From Ignavibacteriota bacterium (GTDB taxonomy: Bacteria; Bacteroidota; Ignavibacteria; Tepidaquicellales; OLB5): a DNA stretch of 64,000 bases. Below the pieces are notes generated by a model that was given only the letters and a program-made list of their open reading frames with translations, did no database searches and was not told the DNA's origin. This document shows, piece after piece, positions 1 through 10,254 of this stretch. Each line of letters starts with the position of its first letter. Within the stretch, counting starts at the first letter, position 1. Location of the stretch: the NCBI GenBank assembly GCA_003820375.1, contig RPQH01000003.1:1-64000 (forward strand). The letters run 5' to 3'. The position numbers and the translations under genes were made by a program.

Positions 1-304
1 CGGTTCTGACATGTTTTTAATGAGTGATTAAACTATTTTTAGTTAAAACTTGACAATTAGCTTTTACTATATTAAATTATATTGATGGAGCTTATATCAA
101 TATATAAGCATCATTAACCGTTCTTTGATAATATCGAAATAAATTAAGGCATGTCGTAATATTGTTTAAAATGCTGCTCACGAAATTAGTTAGATTTTGG
201 AAGGATGAAAAAAATATGCATTTAAAAATGCACTAAAGAGTCGGGAGTTAAGGAGTCGGGTGTTAAAGAGCCGGAGGTGAAGAGCCGAAATATTTTTAAT
301 AATA

Positions 305-336
305 AAAAAGGCATCCTTTTTCAAGAACGCCTTTTT
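305..336 (-). terminator. Rho-independent terminator candidate downstream of the 389..1645 gene
   Basis: AAAAAGGC...GCCTTTTT inverted repeat giving a T-run on either strand. Confidence 0.6.
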
Positions 337-388
337 AAAATTACAAATTTTCACTATTTCACTATTTCACTCCGCCCAGCCGGATTCA

Positions 389-1645
389 CTATTTAACAAG
401 TGTCATCCTTTTTGTTTCAGAAAAATCTCCTGCTTTGAGCTGATAGAAATACACGCCGCTTGGATGGTTTGCTGCATCCCATGTCACTTCGTATGTTCCG
501 GGTGCTAATTTTTCATTTACAAGCGTTGTAATTTCGTTTCCAAGTACATCATAAACCACTAGCTTCACATTTGACTTTTCGCTTCTGACGTCTGACGGAA
601 CTGCAAACTTAATCTTTGTTGAAGGATTAAACGGGTTGGGATAATTCTGCTCCAGTGAAAATTTATCAGGTACTTCACTGCTGATTGGCTCAACAAATAC
701 AAAGCCGCCGTTAGTTGTCTTCAGGATTTTGCTGAACCATGTTGAAATATATCCGGTTGTTGCAGAAGTAAACCATACACTTGTCAGTATATCAGTTGTA
801 CCCGATGCCTGGGGGAACCATGTTGCACCAGCATCAGTTGTGACAATAATCTTGCCGGCATTTCCGCACGCATAACCGGTATTCATATTAATAAAATAAA
901 TGCCAAACATGGATTCCGTTGTTCCTGTTGTAAGGAGAGTCCAGTTACCGCCGGCATTGGTTGTTTTAACAATTCTTCCGGCATCCGAAGCAAAATATCC
1001 TGTATTGTCATCCAGGAAAATAATTTGCCTGAAATTTTCAAATCCGCTGAAGTAAGGTGCATTGCAGTTTGTCCATGTGGTTCCGGCATTGGTTGTTTTT
1101 AAAACAATAGCCGAGCCCGAAATATATCCTGTTTGCTCATTACGGAAGAAGATACTGGAGAAAGCATTTTGCACGCCTGAGCTTAAAGGAAACCAGGTTA
1201 AACCCCTGTCTGTGCTTTTGATTATTCTTCCCATGCTTCCGCAGGCAAATCCCGTAAAGGAATTTACAAATTGTATTCCCCAAATTTGTGTTGTTGTATC
1301 GCCTGTCGGCATTGTAATCCAGTTCTGTCCGGCGTTTACGGTTTTTACAATGATGCCATTGTTCCCGCTTATGAAGGCAGTATCAGCACTTACAAACCAG
1401 ATTGACATAAAGCGGATTCCGGTATATCCTGCTGTCTGGTTTACCCAGTTCAATCCTGCATTTGTTGTCCTGTGAATATTGAATTGGTTTCCATAAACAG
1501 GGGCTGTGCATAATCCTGTATTTGCATCGTAAAATCTTACTGATTGTAATGATTGTGCAGGTGTAAAAGTAACATTAATGCTCCACTGTGAGAGTGTGGT
1601 GTATGATATAAATAATAAAAGAATTATAGAGAAAGATTTTTTCAT
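389..1645 (-). CDS. Secreted YCF48-like repeat protein with C-terminal T9SS sorting domain
   Basis: Signal peptide; repeated 'TGxxxG..G.I.KTTNAG.TW' units; C-term NYPNPFNPSTKIKF...SGVYFYQLKAGDFSETKRMTLVK. Confidence 0.9.
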   Translation of the reverse strand: MKKSFSIILLLFISYTTLSQWSINVTFTPAQSLQSVRFYDANTGLCTAPVYGNQFNIHRTTNAGLNWVNQTAGYTGIRFMSIWFVSADTAFISGNNGIIVKTVNAGQNWITMPTGDTTTQIWGIQFVNSFTGFACGSMGRIIKSTDRGLTWFPLSSGVQNAFSSIFFRNEQTGYISGSAIVLKTTNAGTTWTNCNAPYFSGFENFRQIIFLDDNTGYFASDAGRIVKTTNAGGNWTLLTTGTTESMFGIYFINMNTGYACGNAGKIIVTTDAGATWFPQASGTTDILTSVWFTSATTGYISTWFSKILKTTNGGFVFVEPISSEVPDKFSLEQNYPNPFNPSTKIKFAVPSDVRSEKSNVKLVVYDVLGNEITTLVNEKLAPGTYEVTWDAANHPSGVYFYQLKAGDFSETKRMTLVK

Positions 1646-1744
1646 TTTAGTTTTTGCTTTTTTTGATAATTACTTAAAATAGCTTTAAAAAAACTAAAAT
1701 TAAATGAAAAATTTATACACAAAACAGCGATAGGGCAAAAAAAA

Positions 1745-1777
1745 TCCTTCCCAATCCGCCTAACGGATTGAGAAGGA
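1745..1777 (-). terminator. Rho-independent terminator downstream of ferritin gene
   Basis: TCCTTCCCAATCCG cctaa CGGATTGAGAAGGA stem with 8-T run on the minus strand. Confidence 0.75.
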
Positions 1778-1880
1778 AAATATATTTTAAATTTGGGAGA
1801 GAGAATATATTAAACCAAATTAAAACATGAACTAATGTACTGAAACTCTCTTATCAACTTAAAGAACTTAAAGAACTCTA

Positions 1881-1995
1881 ATCATCCGTACTATCTAAGG
1901 GATTGCCACGCTTTCCTTGCTTAGTATAATTATACGTTGATTTACATTTTTCATTTTTTATACTAATTGTCCGTAGATATTAGAGCTCGCAATTT
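1881..1995 (+). repeat. Dispersed ~115 bp element, copy 1 of 5
   Basis: CCGTACTATCTAAGGGATTGCCACGCTTTCC ... GAGCTCGCAATT shared with copies at 9085, 25914, 43901, 54914. Confidence 0.8.
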
Positions 1996-2006
1996 TTTCT
2001 TTCATT

Positions 2007-2516
2007 CTATGCTGCCGGTGGCGGTGTAAAAACCCTTGCTGCAAGTTCCCTGTCAAGCATGAGCAGTCCCTCGCCTTTACCGTCAACTATGTTAAGCTTG
2101 CCGAGTAATTTAGTAACTGTCGCTTCTTCTTCAACCTGTTCATCGATGAACCATTTCAAAAAGCTGACAACTGCATAATCATCCTCTTTTGTAGCAAGAG
2201 CCATAAGGTCATTGATGCTTTTAGTTACCAGCTGTTCATGCTTTTGAGTTTCTTCAAATGTATCTATAATACTGCTGAAATTGGTCTTAGGGGCATCTAT
2301 AGATTTTAGTGTAACTTTTCCGCCTTTATCGATTACAAAATTGAAGAATTTCATTGCATGGAAATGTTCCTCCTGGGCTTGTACAAGATAATAATTAGCA
2401 ACTCCATCAAGGTCATTCTGCTGGCAATATGCAGCCATCGAAAGATAAAGAAATTCAGAAAAGAATTCCTTATTAATCTGTTCGTTTATTGCTTCCTGTA
2501 GTTTCTTTGATAACAT
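2007..2516 (-). CDS. ftnA: Ferritin (non-heme)
   Basis: MLSKKLQEAINEQINKEFFSEFLYLSMAAYC...EEHFHAMKFF...FLKWFIDEQVEEE ferritin motifs. Confidence 0.95.
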   Translation of the reverse strand: MLSKKLQEAINEQINKEFFSEFLYLSMAAYCQQNDLDGVANYYLVQAQEEHFHAMKFFNFVIDKGGKVTLKSIDAPKTNFSSIIDTFEETQKHEQLVTKSINDLMALATKEDDYAVVSFLKWFIDEQVEEEATVTKLLGKLNIVDGKGEGLLMLDRELAARVFTPPPAA

Positions 2517-2617
2517 TATTTCCTCCTTAAACGGATATAATTTATTATTAAAACTTTTAATTATTTAATTATGTGCAATTTAACCAATTGAAAGCTGAGA
2601 AAAAATGCAATAAATTA

Positions 2618-2989
2618 TTAAGAACGGTTAATATTTCTTATTTTATCTATAGTTCTTCTTTCTTTTTTGGTAGGTCTTCCCGCTCCTTTGTACCTGGCAA
2701 TATAAGAGCGGTGTGCAATTTCTTCTTTAAGCTTTTCTTCAGGCGGTGTAATATCCTGAACATACTCAGCAGCAATTTTTGCAGAGCTGCGTTTTTCAAG
2801 GAGCCCTTTTACCCTGTAGGTCTTCTTAACAGGACCTGACTGAACTGTAACAACTTCGTCAGGCTTAATATCCCGCGAGGGCTTTATGCTCTTATTATCT
2901 ATTTTCACTTTACCGCCGCCGCATGCTTCAGTTGCAAGTGTTCTTGATTTAAATACTCTAACCGCCCAAAGCCACTTATCTATTCTCAT
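2618..2989 (-). CDS. RNA-binding S4 domain protein (Hsp15-like)
   Basis: MRIDKWLWAVRVFKSRTLATEACGGGKVKIDNKSIKPSRDIKPDEVVTV. Confidence 0.88.
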   Translation of the reverse strand: MRIDKWLWAVRVFKSRTLATEACGGGKVKIDNKSIKPSRDIKPDEVVTVQSGPVKKTYRVKGLLEKRSSAKIAAEYVQDITPPEEKLKEEIAHRSYIARYKGAGRPTKKERRTIDKIRNINRS

Positions 2990-2991
2990 GC

Positions 2992-3252
2992 TTATTTTAT
3001 TACTGAATCTACTGCGTATAAGATTTTCTCGTAAAGCTCAATCATTACATCAAAAGGAACATCTTCAAACGGCGGACCATCCCTGACAAAATCTTCATAA
3101 CTCTGTGGTATAGCCCTTGTTTCAGGAATTGCATTATGCTCTACTATAAACCACACAAGTTTTTCATCACGGGTATGAACGCCTTCATAGCTCCCGGCAG
3201 TTTTGTTCCATCTCCACTCTTTTGGTGGAATTTTGTGCTTATCGATTTTCAA
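2992..3252 (-). CDS. Small conserved hypothetical protein
   Basis: 86-aa ORF immediately upstream of the S4 gene, same strand. Confidence 0.6.
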   Translation of the reverse strand: MKIDKHKIPPKEWRWNKTAGSYEGVHTRDEKLVWFIVEHNAIPETRAIPQSYEDFVRDGPPFEDVPFDVMIELYEKILYAVDSVIK

Positions 3253-3390
3253 TTGTGCATTAAGTTTGTTAAGTGCTTTAAGTTTATTAAGTTCTTTAAG
3301 TTCACAAAGAATTTTAAAACTTTCAAGTTAATAGAAGTATAATGACAAAACGTCAGGAACTCCTCTAAAAACTTAACGAACTCTATAAAC

Positions 3391-4227
3391 TTAAAGGTTC
3401 TCTTTAAAAAACTTTACAGTCATGCCCCATGCGTCTTTAGTTGCTTCAGGGTCATGCTTTGGATTGCTCGGATTTGCAAATGCATGAACTGCATCATAAC
3501 TCTTTATTGTTATTGTTTTGTTCAACTGTTTCATATTTTCTTCAAACTTTGAAACAACTGCAGGAGTGATATTCTGGTCCTGCAAAGCAAATATTCCTAG
3601 TACCGGAGCTTTTATCATTGCAAGACGTGATGTATCGCTTTCAGGCATACCGTAATACATTACCGTAGCTTTGCTCTTATCTCCGAGTAGAATTGCCGAC
3701 TGCAGCGACCATCCTCCGCCAAAACACCAGCCAATTGTTCCTATTTGATTGCTTCCGGTATAATCTATTGCACCGTTTATTATATTTACTGCTCTTTCTT
3801 TAGAAACCTCTTTGACATACTTTGAAGCTTCATCGCTGTTTGCTGCTACTTTTCCATCATAAAGGTCAAGAGCAAGAACAGTAACATCGCCCAGCTCAGC
3901 CTGCAATGCATCTGCTTCCTGCTTAATATAATCATTTAAGCCGTACCATTCATGGAACATTAAAATGTACTTAGAAGATGTACCGGTGCCTTTAATCTGG
4001 TAAGCACTTCCGGTCTTACCATCGGGTGTTGAAAAGGTAACCATCTCACCTGCCGGGTTTAGTAAAGTAAATGGAATTGGTTCCGGGTGTGCATCACGAA
4101 ATGCCTGCTGTTCGCCGAATGAAGCGAATTTATCAATTGCTGACATTTTACAGCAAGGGTCTTCCTGGGAATATAAAGTGCTCATCGAAATGATAATAAA
4201 TGCTAAAATAAATGTGATTTTTGCCAT
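3391..4227 (-). CDS. Dienelactone hydrolase family protein
   Basis: Signal peptide; 'FHEWYGLNDYIKQEAD', 'GTIGWCFGGGWSLQ', 'HAFANPS' motifs. Confidence 0.88.
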   Translation of the reverse strand: MAKITFILAFIIISMSTLYSQEDPCCKMSAIDKFASFGEQQAFRDAHPEPIPFTLLNPAGEMVTFSTPDGKTGSAYQIKGTGTSSKYILMFHEWYGLNDYIKQEADALQAELGDVTVLALDLYDGKVAANSDEASKYVKEVSKERAVNIINGAIDYTGSNQIGTIGWCFGGGWSLQSAILLGDKSKATVMYYGMPESDTSRLAMIKAPVLGIFALQDQNITPAVVSKFEENMKQLNKTITIKSYDAVHAFANPSNPKHDPEATKDAWGMTVKFFKENL

Positions 4228-4332
4228 TATTTCCTAATTTATATTTATATTAATCCTTGTTTAATTAAATAATAACTGAAACTATGGCTTATATATTCCC
4301 TGAAATCAATATTATTTCAAATTGAAGCTTGG

Positions 4333-5211
4333 TTATAAATCTTTGTGATAACATATAAATAATTCATTCATTTTAAAACCCTCTCTTATATAAAGGTTTG
4401 CAGCGTTTTCGTTTTCTGCATTTACACTAAGAGCCGCTATTTTATACCCTTTTCTTTCACCGTATTCGAGTGCAGCCCTGAGCAGATTTTTACCCAAGCC
4501 TTTCCCCTGATATCCGGGCAGGATTGACAATGCCTGTATAAACAGGATGGGAATTCCGTTTTCGCTTTCTTCTACTAAATGCATTGTTCCAACCGGCTTA
4601 TTCTGATCCCATAACAGGTACAACCCGTCGTTTAAATATCCTGCTTCTGTTTTAAATTCTTCTATCATTGCACGTCTCATATGCCTGTGTCCTGCATGTT
4701 TTTCAAATGCAATATTGATCGTATCGCAAAACGCCTGTTCATCATTGCTTCCATGTAATGGTTTTAAATAAAATCCTGCAGGAAAAGCTGCCGGCTGGTG
4801 ATTTCCTGTTTCCCTGCTTAATACCCAGGAATATCTTTCAATTTCGAAACCAATCTCTTCCCATATTCTTCTTACATCTTCATACTTGTCTTGTATAAAG
4901 CAGTAAACGTTTTTAATACCATGAGCACATCTAACAAGGTTTTCCAGCAGCATCGAATAACACTCTGCATCTTTTCTTATAGAATGAAATATCCTGAACC
5001 TGCCTTTTTTTAGTTCCCTGTATTCGGGATGCAGTATAAGTGAAGCAGCCCCGGTAATTTTATTATCTTCAATAAGAATAATGGTTGGGTCATCAGATCC
5101 CGGTTTAAAAGATTTATCAGGTAAATACGATTCATCCTGCTCATGCCCGTACTTATTACAGTATTCAATAAATTCAGGAATTAATTTTTCGGGTAATTCA
5201 ATTGCTTTCAT
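4333..5211 (-). CDS. GNAT family N-acetyltransferase
   Basis: C-term 'LSILPGYQGKGLGKNLLRAALEYGERKGYKIAALSVNAENENAANLYIREGF'. Confidence 0.88.
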   Translation of the reverse strand: MKAIELPEKLIPEFIEYCNKYGHEQDESYLPDKSFKPGSDDPTIILIEDNKITGAASLILHPEYRELKKGRFRIFHSIRKDAECYSMLLENLVRCAHGIKNVYCFIQDKYEDVRRIWEEIGFEIERYSWVLSRETGNHQPAAFPAGFYLKPLHGSNDEQAFCDTINIAFEKHAGHRHMRRAMIEEFKTEAGYLNDGLYLLWDQNKPVGTMHLVEESENGIPILFIQALSILPGYQGKGLGKNLLRAALEYGERKGYKIAALSVNAENENAANLYIREGFKMNELFICYHKDL

Positions 5212-6152
5212 CTATATTCAAATTCTCTGATTATTTGAGAGGGGTCATCAACGAATTTCCAGAAAGGTATTGCATCAATATATATTCTCGGTCTGTGAGA
5301 ATTTTCAGATGTATCGGGAAAAATTCTGGAAATTGATAATTCCATTAATTTAGGTTTAGAAAAAGAAATCGTTTTCTCATGTCCATCAATCAGCATTGAG
5401 TCTGAGTAGCAGGAACCTTGCGCACGTACCATTTTGCCGCCAACTATAATTCTTTGCTCTTCCCTGGTTAATTTAAGCATTTCTCCTTTAGATTCCCAGG
5501 TACCTTCATGGCTGATTATTCTTTTTGCACAATCCATTTGTGAATAAAAGAATTTGTAAGTACCGTTTTTAAAGAAGAGGTAGGTATTTGACCAGCCCGA
5601 ACCAACCACATTATTATCCTGCCATACTCCTACAATGCTGTCCCTGGGTACAATGTCGTAATAATTGCTTTCAATCCATGGCTGGAACTCTGTAATATCA
5701 TAAAACCTGCCAAAGTGAACCGGAAAGAAATCACGTGTTATCAGGGAATTCCATTCGGATAACAGAGTTGGAAATCCTATATAATATATACCATGCATAA
5801 AATGTATATCATCAATGAAAAGATTGCCGTGGTAATTTCTTATTTTGTATGGCTCTAATGAATTAAATACCAGACTCATAGTATCAGATGGTAAATGTAT
5901 GATATTTAAAAAATAAGTTCCACCCGCATATTTTTCAGCATAGTAAAAATCCCAATCCTTATGAACTGTATCAAATGTAATATTCAACGACTCATCTATA
6001 TATGATTCCGAGAATTTCACCTGCACTTTATAACCCGGAGTAGTATTGCTTATTATCTGTCCGTCGGGAGAAAAGATTTTAAGTGATAATACATATCCCT
6101 GCCCGTACAGAACACCAGATATTACCAGCAGAAATAATATTGAAGTTTTCAT
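5208..6152 (-). CDS. Hypothetical secreted protein
   Basis: 314-aa ORF with signal peptide; overlaps the GNAT gene by 4 nt. Confidence 0.65.
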   Translation of the reverse strand: MKTSILFLLVISGVLYGQGYVLSLKIFSPDGQIISNTTPGYKVQVKFSESYIDESLNITFDTVHKDWDFYYAEKYAGGTYFLNIIHLPSDTMSLVFNSLEPYKIRNYHGNLFIDDIHFMHGIYYIGFPTLLSEWNSLITRDFFPVHFGRFYDITEFQPWIESNYYDIVPRDSIVGVWQDNNVVGSGWSNTYLFFKNGTYKFFYSQMDCAKRIISHEGTWESKGEMLKLTREEQRIIVGGKMVRAQGSCYSDSMLIDGHEKTISFSKPKLMELSISRIFPDTSENSHRPRIYIDAIPFWKFVDDPSQIIREFEYR

Positions 6153-6904
6153 TAATCAGCTCCAAGGTAAATAAATTTGATCTTCCTGGTACTTGCCTTT
6201 AAACCTGCTTTCCTGACAGTGTACGCTTTAGCTGAAGGATAGGCAGAAACAACTTTGTGAAGCTCCCTGCCTGTAAAATGCAAAGCACAGCTATCTTCAA
6301 CACCAAAGCCGTTATCCAGTTCTCCCTGAGCTATCAATCTTGAAAAAGCTTTTCGCAGTTCCCCCCGGTTATTGTAATGCGGGCATAAGCTTCCCGTCAA
6401 AAGCCCAAGCCCGCTGATGCGTTTAAAATTATTATCATCCTTTGGATTAGATAGAACATCAGAAAACCAGCACATAGCCCCGGCACTCATACCCGAAAGG
6501 ATAATACCTCTGCGCCATGCTTTGCGTATAATTTTATCCATTCCTGTTTTCCGCCACACTTTCATAATCAGCCGCGGGCTGCCGCCTCCTGCAAATATAA
6601 TATCCTGGCTTAGGATAAAGGATTCAAGCCTTCTAACATTCGTTTTGCCCTTCGTCAGTGAAAGATGCGATGGTATTGCCGGAAGCCGCTCATATGCCTT
6701 ATAAAATTTTTCTATGTAATCAATTGCGTCGCCACTTGCTGTCGGCAAAAAGCATATCCTGGGTTTTGGTTTACCTGACTGGACAATTATATACAGGTCA
6801 AGCATTGGATTTCCCGGGTCATCCGAGAACCCTCCTCCTCCAAGAGCAATAATTTGTTTTTTAACCTGTGCTTGCTTCGGTACAATATTTAAATTTGCAA
6901 TCAT
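6152..6904 (-). CDS. Peptidase E / S51-like peptidase
   Basis: 'FAGGGSPRLIMKVWRKTGMD', 'GIILSGMSAGAMCWF', 'GVEDSCALHF'. Confidence 0.88.
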   Translation of the reverse strand: MIANLNIVPKQAQVKKQIIALGGGGFSDDPGNPMLDLYIIVQSGKPKPRICFLPTASGDAIDYIEKFYKAYERLPAIPSHLSLTKGKTNVRRLESFILSQDIIFAGGGSPRLIMKVWRKTGMDKIIRKAWRRGIILSGMSAGAMCWFSDVLSNPKDDNNFKRISGLGLLTGSLCPHYNNRGELRKAFSRLIAQGELDNGFGVEDSCALHFTGRELHKVVSAYPSAKAYTVRKAGLKASTRKIKFIYLGAD

Positions 6905-7256
6905 TTTTATCTTTTATTATTCATCAAAACAATTAATGTATTACCCTTAATATTATCAATTTCAAAATTTGTAAATTAGTTCTGCAAAAATAATAATAAA
7001 TTTATAATTATTATAAATTTATTATTAATGTATGAAACAGATTTCAATTATTAATATATTTAAAACTTCCGATAGAAGGTAAATGTGAAAACCGTTTGCT
7101 ATATCTTAAAAAATAAAATATCTTAACGGAAGCTTAACATTCCGTCTTAAATAAAATTCCAAGCTGCTAATGAAAAATTTGTTCAAAAATATTCCAATTA
7201 TTTGATTTATTCCAAATTCTTCATTAACTTGTACGTTCTTAAATCCAAATTGAGAA

Positions 7257-7700
7257 ATGGCAATACAAGTAACCCAAAAGGTTGAAATAAATAAACCGAG
7301 AGATATAGTCGCAAATTATGCTTTTGAGACGGATAATGACCCGTTGTGGCTGAGGCATGTATTCGAGTCACATCTGTTAACAGACCGCCCTATAAGGAAA
7401 GGTACACACATACTGAGATCGGCTAAGTTTCTCGGGAAAGAAGTCAACTCAACATTGGAGATAATAGATTTCGAGCCGGGGCATAAAATGGTATTGATAT
7501 CAAACGATCCGTTTAAAATGAAAGTTACTGTAAAATTTGATGATGCAGGTGAGGGAAAAACACTTGCTCAAATTAAAGTAGAAAATGAATCAAGAAAATT
7601 TTACAATCTTGCTGATATTTTATTGAAACCGCAGTTCAAAAAAAATCTGAATAACAGCTTAAAGCGTCTTAAGTTAATCATGGAGGAGAACCTGCTGTAA
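7257..7700 (+). CDS. SRPBCC/polyketide cyclase-like protein
   Basis: 147-aa START-like pattern; overlaps the next ORF by one base. Confidence 0.7.
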   Translation: MAIQVTQKVEINKPRDIVANYAFETDNDPLWLRHVFESHLLTDRPIRKGTHILRSAKFLGKEVNSTLEIIDFEPGHKMVLISNDPFKMKVTVKFDDAGEGKTLAQIKVENESRKFYNLADILLKPQFKKNLNNSLKRLKLIMEENLL

Positions 7701-8197
7701 TGACTCAAAAAGAAATCTTACTGGAACAAATGGCTTCATGCCGTAACCAGACAAACTGGTTCATTACTTCTCAAACTGCAGTAGAAGACCTGACACCCGG
7801 GCAGGCACTCCAAAAAGATGAAAGCAATAATTCCATAATGCAGATAGTGATTCATCTTATATTTTGGAATGAACTCTATCTTTCAAGATTCAATGGCACA
7901 AATCTTCCACCATTTGAAGGCAATAACAAGGAAACATTTGAACCCGGCAGCATTGGTAATACTGAACTCAACTGGGACTCAGCCAAAGAAAGATTAGATA
8001 AAGTCCTTTCAGATTTTTACGACGCAGTAAAAGATGCGGATGAAGAAAAACTAAACTCACAGGCGATTCAAAGCCAGCCGGATGCATGGTATTCATACAT
8101 TGCACAGATAACAATTCATAACGCATATCACATCGGTCAAATTGTTACAATAAGAAAGCAGCACGGGAACTGGAATCCTGATAAAGGATTTAAGTAA
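7700..8197 (+). CDS. DinB family protein
   Basis: N-terminal helix bundle plus 'ITIHNAYHIGQIVTIRKQHG'. Confidence 0.8.
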   Translation: MTQKEILLEQMASCRNQTNWFITSQTAVEDLTPGQALQKDESNNSIMQIVIHLIFWNELYLSRFNGTNLPPFEGNNKETFEPGSIGNTELNWDSAKERLDKVLSDFYDAVKDADEEKLNSQAIQSQPDAWYSYIAQITIHNAYHIGQIVTIRKQHGNWNPDKGFK

Positions 8198-8220
8198 CGT
8201 AATATAAAAATAGGAGTATT

Positions 8221-8637
8221 ATGGAACTAAAGACTAAACGTTTAGCCGGCTTACTCTTTATCATATTACCGACTGTTGCCTTTGGAGGTGTAAGCTTATT
8301 ATCAATGCTGATAGACCCGGATTCGGGTTATATGCAAAATAAGTTAAGACAAGATCTCTGGCGTGCCGGTCATGCCCATGCAGGTGTTTTGCTTATCCTC
8401 TCATTATTAATTTTAAGATATGTTGACCAGGCAAACCTTTCAGGAAGCTTAAAAGGATTCATCAGGATTGGTGTGCCAATTGCCGCAATTATGCTTCCTC
8501 TTGCATTTTTCCTTTCAGTACTTGATAAAGATGCCACAGAACCAAACGCAATGATTTACCTTGCTTATGCAGGATTTGTAATGTTAATAATTACCCTTAT
8601 TTTGCTGGGGTATGGCCTGATGAAAAAAAACGTGTAA
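8221..8637 (+). CDS. Membrane protein of unknown function
   Basis: Several hydrophobic helices; RBS-like 'aggagt' upstream. Confidence 0.65.
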   Translation: MELKTKRLAGLLFIILPTVAFGGVSLLSMLIDPDSGYMQNKLRQDLWRAGHAHAGVLLILSLLILRYVDQANLSGSLKGFIRIGVPIAAIMLPLAFFLSVLDKDATEPNAMIYLAYAGFVMLIITLILLGYGLMKKNV

Positions 8638-8696
8638 GTAATTTCACTGCAATTGATAAAATAAATTTATAGTATGTAAAAATTAATTTTTCAAAC

Positions 8697-9068
8697 ATGG
8701 AAGACTACAAAAAATATAATATTAATCTTGACGTTAAATTCAATCACCAGGAAGTAATCGATATTCCTTCGGTCGTCAATGAATGCACTGAGAAATGGTC
8801 GAACCGTACATTAACACAGGTGAATGACAGCGTCGTAAGAATAGGAGTCATAGAAGGTGAATTCCACTGGCACAAACATGATAACGATGATGAATTTTTT
8901 TATGTGGTAGAAGGAAATTTATATATTGACCTTGAAGACCGCACACTTGAGCTTCATCCTAACCAGGGTGTAACTATATCAAAAGGTGTAAAACACAGAC
9001 CCCGTGCACCGCAAAGAGTAGTAATGCTCATGGTTGAGACAAGTGCAATCCAGCCAACAGGGAATTAG
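8697..9068 (+). CDS. Cupin domain protein
   Basis: 'HWHKHDNDDEFFYVVEGNLYIDLEDRTLELHPNQGVTISKGVKHRPRAP'. Confidence 0.9.
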   Translation: MEDYKKYNINLDVKFNHQEVIDIPSVVNECTEKWSNRTLTQVNDSVVRIGVIEGEFHWHKHDNDDEFFYVVEGNLYIDLEDRTLELHPNQGVTISKGVKHRPRAPQRVVMLMVETSAIQPTGN

Positions 9069-9084
9069 TTTATAAGGAAGAAGC

Positions 9085-9199
9085 TAATTGCGAGCTCGAA
9101 CATTATTGGAAATGTAACATAGATTTGGAGAGACATTAATAAATCGTAAATCTTACTAAATAAGGAAAGCGAAGTAATCCCAGCGATGATTCGTAGAGT
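9085..9199 (-). repeat. Dispersed ~115 bp element, copy 2 of 5 (inverted)
   Basis: TAATTGCGAGCTC ... GGAAAGCGAAGTAATCCCAGCGATGATTCG. Confidence 0.8.
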
Positions 9200-9436
9200 T
9201 TTAAATCCAGGACCTTACCCTCCTGTTACACAGGACAGGCGACCCCTCTCCATTCCCTTACAAAATATCTTTTCATTCAAACTCTCCAACTCTCCAACTC
9301 TTCAACACTCAAACTCTCAAACTCACTAACTCCATACACCCTTTTTTCAATTCTTTATTGCATTCATTTCCGTTATATTGCTTAATAACTTCACAAAGAA
9401 CAATCATTTACTAAACCAAATTATTCACAATTTTTC

Positions 9437-10099
9437 ATGGGAAATATAAAAAAGATTTTTCTTATCATCTTATTATTAACAATAAGTTATAACGCATATG
9501 CACAGGAAAAGCATTTTATAGAGATTTCAATTTCAGATACTCTTATTTTAGCACCATTAAAATTTATTTATCAAATAAGTATCTCTGATAAATCCACATA
9601 TTACCCGCTGCAGGATACAGTTTCCGAAGAACCCATAACATTTTCAGATATAGAAAAAATTCTTGACGCTGAAAATTTTACAAACAGGGAATACAGCTCG
9701 AACTATTCAATTACAACCTATTCCGCTGAAATCGAAAATCTTCTTGTTTATTTGAATTCAAAAACTGAATTGAAAAGATTATATGATGTTTTAAAAAAGA
9801 ATAAAGGTGTAACAGGGAAAATAATCTCGGTAGAGCATGAGTCATATGAACCTTATTATACCAGGTTGTTCGAAAGAATGTATAAAAAGGCATTAACAGA
9901 AGCAACTAAAATGGCCGAAGTAACAGGTAATGAAACAAGCAGGCTGATAAGTGTAACTGAAACCAAAGCAGAAACTGAAAACTTTTTTAATACCATCATG
10001 GAGTATTATAAAGAGTATCCTTTAGATTTTTTTAATTCCAATCCGGATCTTTCAAAAACATATATAAAAAAGTTGTTATTCAGATTTGAGTTGAAATAA
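9437..10099 (+). CDS. Secreted SIMPL/DUF541-like protein
   Basis: Signal peptide; 'MYKKALTEATKMAEVTGNETSRLISVTE' resembles SIMPL domains. Confidence 0.55.
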   Translation: MGNIKKIFLIILLLTISYNAYAQEKHFIEISISDTLILAPLKFIYQISISDKSTYYPLQDTVSEEPITFSDIEKILDAENFTNREYSSNYSITTYSAEIENLLVYLNSKTELKRLYDVLKKNKGVTGKIISVEHESYEPYYTRLFERMYKKALTEATKMAEVTGNETSRLISVTETKAETENFFNTIMEYYKEYPLDFFNSNPDLSKTYIKKLLFRFELK

Positions 10100-10104
10100 G
10101 TTAA

Positions 10105-10254
10105 TCAATGCCGTTTGAAGAACTGCACGGCACGTTCATGCTGCTTAGCTTCTTCCAAAGTATCAAAAGTCCCGAGATTCCTTCTTTTATTGGTCTTGGG
10201 ATTTTTCTTTCTTGAATACAGCCTGTATTTACCGGATTTTAATTTTCTAATCAT
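10105..10254 (-). CDS. Small basic conserved protein, 49 aa (missing from supplied ORF track)
   Basis: Translated by hand: MIRKLKSGKYRLYSRKKNPKTNKRRNLGTFDTLEEAKQHERAVQFFKRH*. Confidence 0.75.
   Translation of the reverse strand: MIRKLKSGKYRLYSRKKNPKTNKRRNLGTFDTLEEAKQHERAVQFFKRH

Noticed and set aside
883-1475. ORFs 883..1089 (-) and 1062..1475 (+)
   Set aside because: Overlapping or antisense to the convincing YCF48/T9SS gene 389..1645; no recognisable motifs.
6417-6852. Plus-strand ORFs antisense to peptidase E
   Set aside because: Antisense artefacts of a strong minus-strand gene.
9421-9430. TTATTCACA DnaA-box-like sequence
   Set aside because: A single isolated match to TTATNCACA is expected by chance in AT-rich DNA; no cluster seen.
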